From: Bactericera cockerelli
Taxonomy: Eukaryota; Arthropoda; Insecta; Hemiptera; Triozidae
Length of the DNA stretch: 64,000 nucleotides
NCBI GenBank assembly: GCA_024516035.1
Contig: CM044956.1
Location: forward strand, 5,764,222-5,828,221
Direction: 5' to 3'
The translations under genes and the position numbers were made by a program. Within the stretch, counting starts at the first letter, position 1. Every line of letters begins with the position of its first letter. Shown here piece by piece: positions 42,550-52,575 of the stretch. The notes beneath the pieces were generated by a model that worked only from the letters and a program-made list of their open reading frames with translations, had not been told where the DNA came from and made no database searches.

Positions 42550-42735
42550 CGCCTGATTTATACTGCCCGATTAGGACTATATTCCAGCAGTGAGCCCAAG
42601 ACATATTAAATTATGTGGTAAAAGTCCCAAATGGGAGGATAACTTGTCATGTCCCGGCTGGATTTCGAACCCAGGATTTCTGGAATCTTTGGATTCACAG
42701 AGTGCCGCCTTAACCACTGACCTACCGGGATATAA
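42550..42735 (-). mobile_element. SINE family F
   Basis: Minus strand: 'aggtcagtggttaaggcggc' (A-box), tggattcacagagtgcc equivalents, B-box tgggttcgaaatcc, then catgacaagttatcctccc and tactgcccgattaggact at the 3' end. No hAT insertion here. Confidence 0.82.
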
Positions 42736-42984
42736 ATAAGTCCGACAGTCAATCAAGTCGGAGTTTCAACCAATCCCAGTGCACTATAGTCAGACTTGAG
42801 GGACTGTCTAGTTTATCTTTTTTTAGTACTATTTTATAATTCTAGTTCTTACCCAGATTGTTTCTTGTTCAATTTTGCCAAATTCTAGATTATTTCATCA
42901 GCAAGCAAGTAAAATCTCCTTTGAGTGTCTACCTCTGCAATCCAAAAGTACTTCAACATTCTCTTTCATTCTTCAAACACCTTT

Positions 42985-43004
42985 CATCTCTCTCTCTCTT
43001 TCTT

Positions 43005-43035
<31 letters not shown>

Positions 43036-43205
43036 ATCTCTTTCCTCTATCTCATACACACACACTCTTACACTTTCTCTCTCTCACACACACAAACACA
43101 CACATACACACACTAATCCTTTTCTCTCTCACACACGCACTCTTCTTCTTTATCTCTCTCTCTCACACACACACACTACCTCCCTCTCTCTCTCTCTCTC
43201 TCTCA
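42985..43205. repeat. CT and CA microsatellite cluster
   Basis: (CT)n and (CACA)n runs alternate five times. The overlapping ORFs in all three frames are by-products. Confidence 0.92.
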
Positions 43206-43468
43206 CGTTCGTTACCGACGGACGTGAAAGCTCCAGGTGAAGTAATGTTGAAAACTTTCATCTATTTCGTGCTTTATCTGAACACCTCGTCCTAATCAAA
43301 AGCTCAGGGTTTTCCGGGCCGAGAAAAAAGTTGGCCCTTTTGATGTGGTGCCGAAGCTTGAGTATGAAAGGCCAGTTTCAACTCTACCACTGCTGTCTGG
43401 TGATGCCTGATACTTCCAATTTATCTGATAATTTTCACTTTCGCTCTTTCCTTTCATTATAATTATCA

Positions 43469-43683
43469 TGGTAGTCAAGTGGTTAACGCGCTAGTCTGGT
43501 AATCCAGGCAGCGAAGGGGTCCGTTGATTCGAATCCCACCCAGTGCATGGATTTTTTTCTCATTAATTTGAGTTTGTGACCACATAATAATGAGACTCTG
43601 AGGGTCAGGTGGTAGAAAATGCTTTGAGCATTAACCTCGCCTGGTGGTTACCTTCCAATAAAGATTGTTGTTGTTATTATTAT
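43469..43683 (+). mobile_element. SINE family B, reference copy
   Basis: Head 'tggtagtcaagtggttaacg' (A-box), 'ctagtctggtaatccaggca' (anticodon-arm-like, tRNA-Thr-like by eye), B-box gattcgaatccc; body 'gtttgtgaccacataataat'; tail 'cctcgcctggtggttacctt' and GTTGTTATTATT. The head alone is not a functional tRNA: it has no paired acceptor stem. Confidence 0.9.
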
Positions 43684-44074
43684 TCATGACCTGGCACTAG
43701 CAATAGAGTCGAACTTTGATAGTCAAACCTAGATATAATGGACTCAGATATAATAGAAAATGAGAAAATTATAATAGAGAAAATGTCAGGTCCCTGCGTC
43801 ACCTTTTAAAATGTAATAGAGAACTGGCTGTGCTAGAAACTTTTTTCTAATAAAATTTTTGCTCTGTCCCTTGGGTTCTAATATATCCAGGTTCAGAACT
43901 CAAGCCGGAATTTTTTTCTCTTATTGCTAGGTTGCTCTTACAAAGAGGTTTATTTCTCCTATAGAGAGGTTAATTTGACATGGAATTGGCAGTTCTCTTC
44001 TTTCCAGGTCCTACTCTGTTGATCTTCTCACTTTTGGGTTCACACGGACTGATATTTCTTCTTCTTATCATTAT

Positions 44075-44290
44075 TCTTTCACTTTGCTGTTCCCAATTCA
44101 CTAAAGGTCGGCATTGGTCTACCTGTGTGAATCCAGAGATTCCAGAGGTCGCGGGTTCGAAACACAGCCGGGGGACATGACATGTTATCCTCCCATTTGA
44201 GATTTTTACCACATATTAATATGTCTTGGAGCCTACTGCTGGAATAATGGGACTTAAAAGTCCTAATCGAGCAGTTTAAATAAGGCGATA
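44075..44290 (+). repeat. Chimera: family D 5' piece joined to SINE F
   Basis: Family D 'tttcactttgctgttcccaa' ... ggtcggcattggtctac runs directly into SINE F at about 44122 ('tgtgaatccagagattccag', 'cgcgggttcgaaacacagcc') and through to gcagtttaaataagg. The SINE lacks its A-box. Confidence 0.7.
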
Positions 44291-44780
44291 TTATTATTTT
44301 TATTATTATTGTCTTGTCTTATATGAGGAAAACAGATGCCAACTTATGTATTTAGTTCTTGGGTTTGTCAATTTATTTCCCCTTCAATATACACAAATTT
44401 TCACTAATGGTACAAGTCTTGTAATGATACACAAGCCATGAGAAGTGTCGAAGTACCTTAATTTAAAATTCCCTTTACTCTCGAACTCTGACTTAACTTC
44501 AGCAAATGGCTTGGAATAATTACCCATCCACATCAGCAACTAAAACACTCGAGTCAGCATTAAAATATCTGCGCCAGAGATATTTGAGCTATTAGGAAAT
44601 GTGACACAGTAATGTCGTACAGTATTTGAATCAGCACAAAGAAGTGACAGCAAATTTTAATTAATTGCTATGCACTTGTCAATAATGTAATTGTTCTGTC
44701 CTGTCAATGGTAATTATACTGATTATTGTTCTGCAATGTCCAGTGTAAATGTATTATTATTATTATTGAATGAAATGCGC
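44291..44780. other. Unassigned AT-rich stretch
   Basis: Nothing recognised. Confidence 0.4.
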
Positions 44781-45030
44781 AGTCTGGTTGGGGGACTATA
44801 AACAGGGAGTAGACCAGCAGTCTGGCTGGGGGGACTATAAACAGGGAGTAGACCAGCAGTCTGGCTGGGGACTTTGAACAGAGAGTAGACCAGCATTGGC
44901 TTGGTTCTGGGGGCCCTTTTCAATTATTAGCATCCTTGTAAAGACAGTGGAAGAAGTGCTGAGTCATTCCTTCACTGTCTCGTACCATCGTTCACGATGA
45001 CGCCACCCTATAATGATGATGATGATAGTA
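44781..45030 (+). repeat. Family H, with internal tandem units
   Basis: Three units of 'cagtctggctggggggacta' type, then 'ttggcttggttctgggggcc', gtaaagacagtggaagaagtgc and an ATGATGATGATG end. Same order as 33636-33870. Confidence 0.85.
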
Positions 45031-45160
45031 AGAGTAGACTTTTCTTACGGAGTAATTTGAAATTGCTCATTTCAAAAGACAATTTTTTGACAGTAAGTTG
45101 TAGATGATATTTTAGAGCAGATAATTTGTATAAAGAGCTGTCATTTGAGGAGCAGACTGC
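45031..45160. repeat. Family M, copy 1
   Basis: 'taagagtagacttttcttac' ... 'gtaagttgtagatgatattt' ... gctgtcatttgaggag; the second copy is at 47109-47237. Confidence 0.85.
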
Positions 45161-45236
45161 ATGGTCAAATCACGACGGGTGTGTTAGCCTCAATTCGCAA
45201 GAAACTCATCATTCAACGCTCCATCAACGTTGGCTA
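45161..45236 (-). mobile_element. 5S SINE with large internal deletion
   Basis: Minus strand: 'gccaacgttgatggagcgtt' + gaatg joined to gagtttcttgcgaattgagg and 'cccgtcgtgatttgaccatg'. The 5S start and the SINE tail are fused; most of the 5S box and body are missing. Confidence 0.7.
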
Positions 45237-45739
45237 ATAATACTCCTTAAAACCAGGTCAGATTATAATACTCTCTGAAACCAGGTCAGATAATAATACT
45301 AACGCGCCGTTGACAGCTGCTTCACAATACAAAACGTCACTTTCCAAGCTATCATTCATTGGAAAGCAACGTCAATGTTCGCAATAAAATCACTGTAAAA
45401 CAAGAACCTGTTTCAAATGCCTCTACAAAATTCTAAAACAACTAAAAACTAATCTCATCCATTTGAAAAGGTAAGGAAAATCGAAAACAAAATGGACACT
45501 GACGGACAGGGCCAATAATCTCGGATGTTTGAAAAACACGTAACGGGCCAATAAAACTAAAAGTCAGTACGCCAATAAAACGTCCAATATTTCAAGACGT
45601 TAGAAAAGCATTTGACTCCTTGTCTCGTCGCAAGTTACCTTTCAATTTGAAAGTTTTCGAAAGCGAATAAGGAATTTAACTGTGAGTTTATTTGACATCT
45701 CTTTGAACATGGCCCGAGATGTGTGTTGCTACTCAGATA
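45237..45739. other. Unassigned stretch
   Basis: Begins with a small direct repeat ('aaccaggtcagattataata' / aaccaggtcagataataata). Otherwise nothing recognised. Confidence 0.4.
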
Positions 45740-45930
45740 TTATTACACTTGAGAGAGAAGGAGAGAAAAAAGGAGGGAGATAGTCAGAGAGAAAGAGAGA
45801 GAGAGATAAAGGAAGAAAGAAAGGATGAGAGAGAGAGATAAGGGAAGAAAGACAGTGAGAGAGAGAGAGATAAGGGAAGAAAGAGAGAGAGAGAGAGAGA
45901 GCTAAGGGAAGAAAGAAAGGGTGAGAGAGG
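45740..45930. repeat. GA-rich tract with ~45-bp units
   Basis: 'agataagggaagaaagacag' repeated with GAGAGAGA between. Confidence 0.88.
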
Positions 45931-46135
45931 AAATGAAAAGAAAGCTCCCAAATTTTATGTTCACAAGAGTTAAAGTTTACAATTTTCATCACAGTCACGA
46001 AAACTTGAGCACAGCGTATACATCTCTGATGAACACAATGGAGGAATATGCAGTGGCGGATTTGAAACGGGACATCATTTAAATGTAATCAAACTAACAG
46101 CTGTTGAGAGCCTTGGAGCTCGAAACAGTCATCAA

Positions 46136-46311
46136 TGACCCGTTCCAGGAACTCTCTCCACTCTGACAATCCCCAAATCTCTCAATCGTCACACAACGCA
46201 ATCTGATTGAGTGATTATAATAAAATAACGAATTAAGAGTGCGTTGTGTGACGGTAGAAAGGGAGATTTGGGGGATTATGAAAGTGAGAGTGCTTTTTGG
46301 AACGAGGGCCA
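46136..46311. mobile_element. Hairpin MITE, 176 bp
   Basis: 'caatccccaaatctctcaat' + cgtcacacaacgca on the left pairs with 'tgcgttgtgtgacggtagaa' + agggagatttggggg on the right; outer ends acccgttcc / ggaacgagggc. Stem about 75 bp, loop about 25 bp. Confidence 0.8.
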
Positions 46312-46487
46312 GGTATTTGTCATTTGGCTGTAGAGGAAATGTTAGTTATGAATGTATAATGGACTATCTGTCTTGCGCTAACTGATAACAGTCTAAATAA
46401 AGTACTACTTATACATATAATTATCTAGCACAACTTTTCACTTTTTGGTATATACTGAAATATTATCGTTATACTAAAATGTAATAA

Positions 46488-46570
46488 TAATAATACTCTT
46501 CAGTGGAAGGTAAACATCAGGCGAGGTTAATGTTTAAAGCATTTTTCATCACCTAACACTCAGAAAATGT
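46488..46570 (-). mobile_element. SINE family B 3' end
   Basis: AATAATAATAC tail, 'agtggaaggtaaacatcagg' + cgaggttaatg, 'tcatcacctaacactcagaa'. Confidence 0.75.
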
Positions 46571-46649
46571 ACCCCAAAAACGTATCCGAAAGAAAACAAC
46601 TCTCCGGCACTGGATCACAATATCAATGAAAAAGAAGTGCTGCCAAGCC

Positions 46650-47050
46650 ATGGGAAAAGAAATGGAGAAACCAAGGAGGTTTAACAGAAACGAAGGAAGG
46701 AGGTGTTAACGCGAGAAAAGAGAGAGGTCGAAGGAGGTGAACTAGAAACTGAGGAAGAAAAAGTTATAGGAAACAGAGGAGGTTTAATAGTAAGATGAAA
46801 ACCTCCCAAGAAACTAAGGAGGTTAAAAAGGAGCAGAGGAATGAGGTCTTCACGCAAGAAAAAGGACAAAAGAGGTGTTACCGTGAGGAAAGAAAGAGTT
46901 CACAAAGAAGGTGAAACAGGTACCGAAGAAGAAAAAGTTTTTGGAAAGAAGAGAAAACGGAGAAGGTTTAAAAAGAACGGAGAAAAAAATTGTGAAAGCA
47001 GGAAAAGAAAGAGGTCGACTGAGGTGTCAAAGGAAATAATAAGTCTAGAC
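46650..47050. repeat. Purine-rich minisatellite, period about 172 bp
   Basis: 'gtgttaacgcgag' (46702) and 'gtgttaccgtgag' (46874) anchor two aligned copies containing gaagaaaaagtt and gaggaggttta; a partial third copy follows. Confidence 0.7.
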
Positions 47051-47108
47051 TAGTTATAAGTCCTTATGAAAGCGAAATTTTTGGATAGATATCCAATATC
47101 TTGAGACA

Positions 47109-47237
47109 TAAGAGTAGACTTGTCTTACGGAGTAATCTGAAAACTTGCTCATTTCAAAAGGCAAATTTTTGACGGTAAGTTGTAGATGATAATTTAGTGC
47201 AAATAATTTGTATGTGCTGTCATTTGAGGAGACAGAC
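47109..47237. repeat. Family M, copy 2
   Basis: 'taagagtagacttgtcttac' ... 'ggtaagttgtagatgataat' ... tgctgtcatttgaggag; 2 kb from copy 1 and in the same orientation. Confidence 0.85.
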
Positions 47238-47394
47238 AATTTTGAACAACGCAGTAAGTGTATGCTGTTCCATATTAATTTGGTAAGTTAATTAATTAAC
47301 AGGGTTGACATCCCAATTATTTATGTCGAAATATCACGTCAATTGAAATCTCATGTCATTTCTAAAATAATATGTATAGAGAAACTGTGTGTAC
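47238..47394. other. Unassigned spacer
   Basis: Nothing recognised. Confidence 0.4.
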
Positions 47395-47480
47395 AAGTCA
47401 TAGAGCGAAATTCATAGAGGTATTTTATTAATAACTCTGTAATTGCTAAGTCACGGATTGCGTACTGTGTCAATCTGTTC
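47395..47480. repeat. Family L MITE fragment
   Basis: 'catagagcgaaattcataga' and 'attgctaagtcacggattgc' + gtactgtgt, compare 38689-38822. Confidence 0.5.
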
Positions 47481-48175
47481 CGGGATTTTTCGACCATTCT
47501 GTAGCAGGGGTAAACGCAGTATTCTCCACACACAGGCTGTCTCGCTTGATATTCAAACAGAGCGAAGTATAGAATGGCTGGAAAAGCCATCAAGTCAAAT
47601 GGTAGAGCAAAAACTTTGTCGCCTGTTTTTTTTTTGCAGCATTAAAAATTTGCCATCGTAATTGGAGACGAGCGAACTTTTTCAATTGCACACTTTTTTA
47701 TCTGAGGGACAAAAAGCAGATGTAGAGACAAGGTGCTGGAAAATGGAATTCATTAGAAGTGTGGGTGGGTTTCTGAGAGTCGTTGTGTAGAAAGTTTTAA
47801 TGAGTGTCAGGGCTGTCAGGCAGTATCACGGATCCCGAATTGGGGTAGTCAGTTCCCCCGATTTCAAAGCAATGGATCACAAGCAAATTACAGAAAATTA
47901 AAAAAAAAATGTCTGATTCTATAGTGAATATACCAGAGAAAGTCATTTCCACCATCAAAAGCACGAAAAACAAATGTGAAAGACCTTTAAAATCCTTTTA
48001 AAGTTGCCGAGTCAGAAAGCGTATGAGTATTTGTGACGTCATAATTACCTAGTTTAATTTTTAAGTATACACGTTCTTATGGGGCTTTTTTTCTGTCAAT
48101 AATTTCATTGTTTGTTAGGTTTCAGACGCCTTGATCGCTCACAATGAAATCCCTTTTATTTTGTTTCAGGAATCG
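47481..48175. other. Unassigned stretch with an acceptor-like site
   Basis: No repeat recognised. A strong acceptor-like 'cttttattttgtttcagg' lies at 48151-48170, immediately before the 34-bp array. Confidence 0.35.
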
Positions 48176-48345
48176 TCAAGGTGTTAATGATTCATAATAT
48201 GAGGAGCAGTCAAGGTGTTAATGATTCACAATATGAGGAGCAGTCAAGGTGTTAATGATTCACAATATGAGGAGCAGTCAAGGTGTTAATGATTCACAAT
48301 ATGAGGAGCAGTCAAGATGTTAATAATTCACTATATGAGGAGCAA
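48176..48345. repeat. 34-bp tandem array, 5 copies
   Basis: 'tcaaggtgttaatgattcac' starts at 48176, 48210, 48244, 48278 and 48312, exactly 34 bp apart. Copies 2-4 are identical; 1 and 5 diverge. No spacers. Confidence 0.95.
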
Positions 48346-48884
48346 TAATTGCAATAAACATACTCAAGTTTTTTCCAGAGCACACAATATCGGGGAGGGG
48401 GGGACTTGAACAAGCAGTCCATGGACCTCCAAAAAATATTTTCAGGGAAATTTTTTCAACACCAGAAATAAAAAGAATTCCCAAAATCGGTGGAAATGAA
48501 AGCTGTTTAGTATCTCGAAATTAGTGGAATTTCAGTTCGGAGTGAAAAAAAAACCAAACATTTCACATAAAAAAAGAAAATACTCGGAAATAACACAATA
48601 CATAAAGGAAAGTTTATATAAAATAAAATACAAAAGGCTGGGTGCTATCACCAGAGTCCAGGTCTCACAAGGTGGTTATCAAGATTTTATTTCTCATTTT
48701 CATCTAAAAAGGGGAAAATATTTTCAATTAGTTAATTAATTGAAGCAAGTGAGAATTTTTTATCATACCTACTCCTACGTGTCCTGGTTTGTTTGTTTTT
48801 CTGTGGTTTTTTTTTCAATTAAAAATAAATTGCGCCATAGAAATAAATTAGCATTGCTTCTTTCACGCCTGATTGAATAATATT
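48346..48884. other. Unassigned stretch
   Basis: Nothing recognised. Confidence 0.4.
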
Positions 48885-49110
48885 GTTGAAGAAAGAAAGA
48901 GAAGGTAAAATGAAGAAAGGGGTCGAGCTAAAGAGTGAAAAAGAAAAATAATAGTAAAGTAGAGAGGGAGAGAGGAAGAAAATGAGAGACTGTGATAAAG
49001 AGAAACAAGAAGAAAATGAGAGACTGTGATAAAGAGAGACAAGAAGAAAATGAGAGACTGTGAAAAAGAGAGACAAGAAGAAACTGAGAGAAAATGATAA
49101 TGAAGGAAAG
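48885..49110. repeat. A/G-rich block with 34-bp units
   Basis: 'gaaaatgagagactgtgata' + aagagagacaaga repeats at 48978-49090, three-plus copies. Confidence 0.85.
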
Positions 49111-49784
49111 AAAGAGAAAATTGAATTGAAAAAGTTCATGATATATTTTTGTACAATAATAATAAAGGAGAGAGAGGAAATTGTGTGTAGCAAATAAAAC
49201 AGCCACAAGCAAATGAGCGTAATCAAACGCAAAGGAGAAAATTATGCTGAATTTCTGACTGAATTTTTTTTTTCCTGGATACATTATTATATTTTTTTTG
49301 CCTCTGAACTGAAAAAACAACAGAAATTTCACAGAACACAGGTACATATACATATGTAATTATGTATGTAATAATTTGCTCTGTTTCCCAGTGCATAAAA
49401 TCAAACAACGAATAGCTCAATCCCCTTCTACCAACTGTAATATTATGCAACCTTGCTTCTAACCCCCCCCCCCCTTCTTCTTCCTCCTCCTCACCTCCCC
49501 TCCTTGTCCTCGAAAGTGCCGCTCCTTTAAATTGGTTAAATATGCAAAAAAATAAAGCATGATAATAATAAAAAAAAAAATGTTATAAAAAAAGGGCTCG
49601 TTAATAGGGTTTTTTCTTTGTATGAAAAAAACCCTAAAAAATAATAGGAGTTTACTCAGATCAGTAGAAGGATTCCTCGAATTTGGCTCTTTAACCGTAG
49701 GTCCTAGGTTCAATTTTTTGGTGTCAATCTCTTCATCTCAAGCTCCTCTACTCATCCCCCCCCCCTCCCCCTGAAATTTTTGGA
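49111..49784. other. Unassigned AT-rich stretch with poly-C
   Basis: A C13 run at 49462-49474 and another C-rich piece at 49757-49770; family P similarity begins about 49785. Confidence 0.4.
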
Positions 49785-49862
49785 ACCTGGTACCAATTCA
49801 CCGCCATTTTGGGGGTCCCGCTTGAACTAACTTTTAGCTCCCTTTCCCCTATTGGGGGAGCT
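49785..49862 (+). repeat. Family P fragment
   Basis: 'ggtaccaattcaccgccatt' region followed by ggtcccgcttgaactaacttt and a 'cctattgggggagc' piece resembling 26460-26520. Confidence 0.4.
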
Positions 49863-49917
49863 ATTGTTCTTTACGCAGAGGTCTATGATGTCAGAGGCGT
49901 TAAGCACATACATATAA

Positions 49918-50405
49918 GGCCTGAATTATGAAAGAGGATTAGATGAACTAATCCTACACTATTAACTAATCCTATAACACGCCCTCCAAAAGGAGGGCGT
50001 GTCATAGGATATAGCGTAATAATGTCAGCTGTTGAGTGATCAGATCAGCTGTTCCGTGGAACAAGTACCTTTTTCTTTATTTGAAAAAAAAAAAAAAACG
50101 AAAATAGTTAAAGAGCTATAGGAAATTCGAGCTTCGAGGAAGGCTGTACCGCTTTATTAAAACTAGCTTCATTAAAAAAAGGTACGTCCCCGGAACCGTT
50201 TTCGCATTACTTCAGCGCACTTTACCTTTACATCTATACCATTCCGGAAACGGAAAAACTCGGTCTGGAGCAAAACTGTCTGCTCCAGCCGGGATTCGGA
50301 CCCGCAACCTCCAGGTCAGGAACCTATGCTCTTAACCACTGCGCCATTGAGGTCGGCCTGGATTAACGAATTCTACGTATTTAATCCTGTTCCATAATTC
50401 GATCC
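49918..50405. mobile_element. Family K element with hairpin and tRNA-like part
   Basis: Outer ends 'ggcctgaattatgaaagagg' + attag and the complement of 'taatcctgttccataattcg'. A perfect-looking hairpin at 49970-50011 (cctataacacgccctcc / ggagggcgtgtcatagg). A minus-strand tRNA-like stretch at 50288-50357 (A-box 'gcgcagtggttaagagcata', B-box gggtccgaatccc). Shares agctgatc / cagctgtt motifs with 30988-31170. Confidence 0.55.
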
Positions 50406-51100
50406 TATAATAATAATAATGATCTTTATTTCTTTATCGTTTGTATATGTATAAACCTAAAAGTTCTACTCTGATTTGAAACTTTTCATCGAATCATACT
50501 ACATTGCTTACGAAAGCCTCGGTAATTTTTAAATCTTTTTTCCCAGAAATCTCCTCGTCTTGAGAATTCCGAAATTCCGAACCGTCAATAAAAAAAGTTT
50601 CAATCCTTAATTTAATGGTGGTTGTTGTAGCAAAGTAAATAGAAAACTGGTCGGAATCTTCAAAGTTTGTATACGTCGTAATCTCGTAGTACGTTGTAAA
50701 CAGAGGAAAGGTTCAAGGAAAAGCAAAGAGCCCTTTTTATTTTGTTTTAAACCCTTTTTTACCCCCCGGTAAACTCTTTTTCCCCTCGGTAAACTCTTTT
50801 TTCCCCCGGTATGCGATTTCATTCAGTCCATTAGATCTTTTGCGTAAGAGAGGAAACGAGAAAGCGTTACGGGAAATATTTCCTGAGAGAAAAAAACTGT
50901 TTCAGCAAATGTTTCGTGAAATGTGAAATGCCATTCTGCCTTGTAGAAAATAGTCAATTCAGAGTTTTTTTCTGTAATTTCTTTTATGGGCTCTTTTTCT
51001 TTTGTCAATAATTCTTAATATCGTCAGATTTTTTTTTTGTTACGAGGAAAAATCAGGTTATTCTGTCCAGGATTTTTTATTCACTTCTTAGTATATCAAT
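50406..51100. other. Unassigned stretch
   Basis: Nothing recognised; a triple 'ccccggtaaactctttttc' repeat at 50763-50815. Confidence 0.4.
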
Positions 51101-51237
51101 TAAGCCGGCCAAACATGTACATGCATGCAGGCATGCATGAATAATGCATGCATGAGCGTGTGTGGTAGCAAAAGATCACGAGCTAAGCTCGTTTATACAG
51201 CTTGTTGCCTGTTCATGCATGTGTGTAGCCCGGCTTA
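51101..51237. mobile_element. Small MITE with ATGCATGC core
   Basis: Ends 'taagccggccaaacatgtac' and complement of 'catgtgtgtagcccggctta'; interior rich in catgcatg and with a small palindrome cgagctaagctcg at 51179-51191. 137 bp, TA at both ends. Confidence 0.75.
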
Positions 51238-51465
51238 GACTTGTGTGAAATATTGTTGAAATTTTATATTCGTGACACACCGGTATACATTATTTTTGTG
51301 TGTTATTAATATACAGCTTTGAGCTTACCAATAAAGTAATGATAACATAAATTAAGTTCTTATCTATGATGGACGGAATGTCAGGATTCAAAGACCAAAG
51401 TGGTTGAATGGAAGAGCTCTATCTGAAGAACCATGCCACTCTAGGTAAAGCTTTGAAAATATTAC
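51238..51465. other. Unassigned, includes part of the exon-like duplication
   Basis: 51375-51465 resembles 41865-41905 ('ggacggaatgtcaggattca'). Confidence 0.35.
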
Positions 51466-51515
51466 CTGTGTGTCTTTCTGTCATTATCATAACCTTCCAG
51501 AACTAGGTAGCTTAC
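51466..51515 (-). other. Exon-like segment, copy 2
   Basis: Acceptor ttaatttgtttcag before 51515 and donor GTAATATT after 51466 on the minus strand; both ends match copy 1 at 41906-41950 (cctgtg...cttacctgaaacaaa). Contains ATGATAATGACAG near the 3' end. Host exon or repeat piece. Confidence 0.3.
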
Positions 51516-51816
51516 CTGAAACAAATTAATATAATATAAAAAAGTTAATTAGAGGCAAGGAATCTGAGTGTCATAGACCTCTCTTTATTTGAATGGGTGA
51601 GTAGAAGAACATGCTCTGTTGAAAATTGACTTTTTTTAAAGTAGAATAACATGCAATGTACTTTTTTCTATCATCTCGTTGAATATGAAGGAGAAATATC
51701 CCCTACAACCTATAGCATATTACCTTTAGCATAATAAAAAAAGATAATAAATTGAGAAAGGGAAAGATCAGTAGTGAGGGAGATCATATTAAGCTTTTAG
51801 CCAGTTTAAAGATGAC

Positions 51817-51890
51817 ACGTTGAATATGGACACAAGTTCTCATTCCGTCACTAGGTCTTGGATGGGTGACCATTCAAATTCGACCACAAA
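51817..51890 (+). mobile_element. 5S SINE head fragment
   Basis: 'cacgttgaatatggacacaa' + gttctcattccgtcac, 'ggtcttggatgggtgaccat' + tcaaattcgacc. Confidence 0.7.
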
Positions 51891-51924
51891 ATGTGCCTTT
51901 GACATCTGAACTAAAGTGTTATAG

Positions 51925-52300
51925 ACATATCCACCAAAGAGTCAGAGACATCTTCACCAAAGAGTCAGAGACATCTCCACCAAAGTCTCAGGGACATCTT
52001 CACCAAAGAGACAGAGACATCTCAACCAAAGAGTCATAGAAATATCCACCAAATTGTCAGAGACAACTTCACTAAATTGCCAGAGACGTCTTCACCAAAG
52101 TGTAAGAGACATCTCCACCAAAGAGTCAGAGACATATCCACCAAAGTGTCAGAGACATCTCCACCAAAGAGTCAGAGACATTTTCACCAAAGAGCAAAGA
52201 GTCAGAGGCATATCCACCAAAGAGTCAAAGACATAATATATCCACCAAAGTATCAGAGACATCTCTCCACCAAAGTGTCAGAGACATCTGCACCAAATAG
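51925..52300. repeat. 23-bp minisatellite, about 16 copies
   Basis: 'ccaccaaagagtcagagaca' + tct repeats with spacing 23 bp (51931, 51954, 51977...). Some copies have small indels near 52195 and 52235. It lies between a 5S SINE fragment and a 5S SINE. Confidence 0.93.
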
Positions 52301-52311
52301 ATCCGAAAATT

Positions 52312-52575
52312 GCCAGCGTCATCGGTACGTTGAATACACCAGTTTTGATTCATACTGAAGTTAAGCGATGCCCAGCGAGGTTAGGATTTGGATGGGTGAC
52401 TACTCAAATTCGAATCCTCGTGATGCTGGCTATTCCCGGCCCCACTCAGGCTGTTAATTTGGGTAAAGTTATTCAAATAAGGCTGGTTTGTGAGTTTCCA
52501 ACGATCAGAGGGTGTTTTACCGTCGTGATATGACCATGGAGTTATAAGCGACGTACAACCCCAATAATAATATAT
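52312..52575 (+). mobile_element. 5S-rRNA-derived SINE
   Basis: Head 'gccagcgtcatcggtacgtt' + gaatacacc, actgaagttaagcga, 'tttggatgggtgactactca'; body 'tattcccggccccactcagg' + ctg, with a small insertion; tail 'ttttaccgtcgtgatatgac' and a TAATAATAT end rather than poly-A. Confidence 0.9.

Noticed and set aside
43469..43545. Possible tRNA-Thr-like gene
   Set aside because: Multiple copies with a shared SINE body and no paired acceptor stem.
48176..48345. CRISPR-like array
   Set aside because: Units are contiguous with no spacers, in eukaryotic DNA without cas genes.
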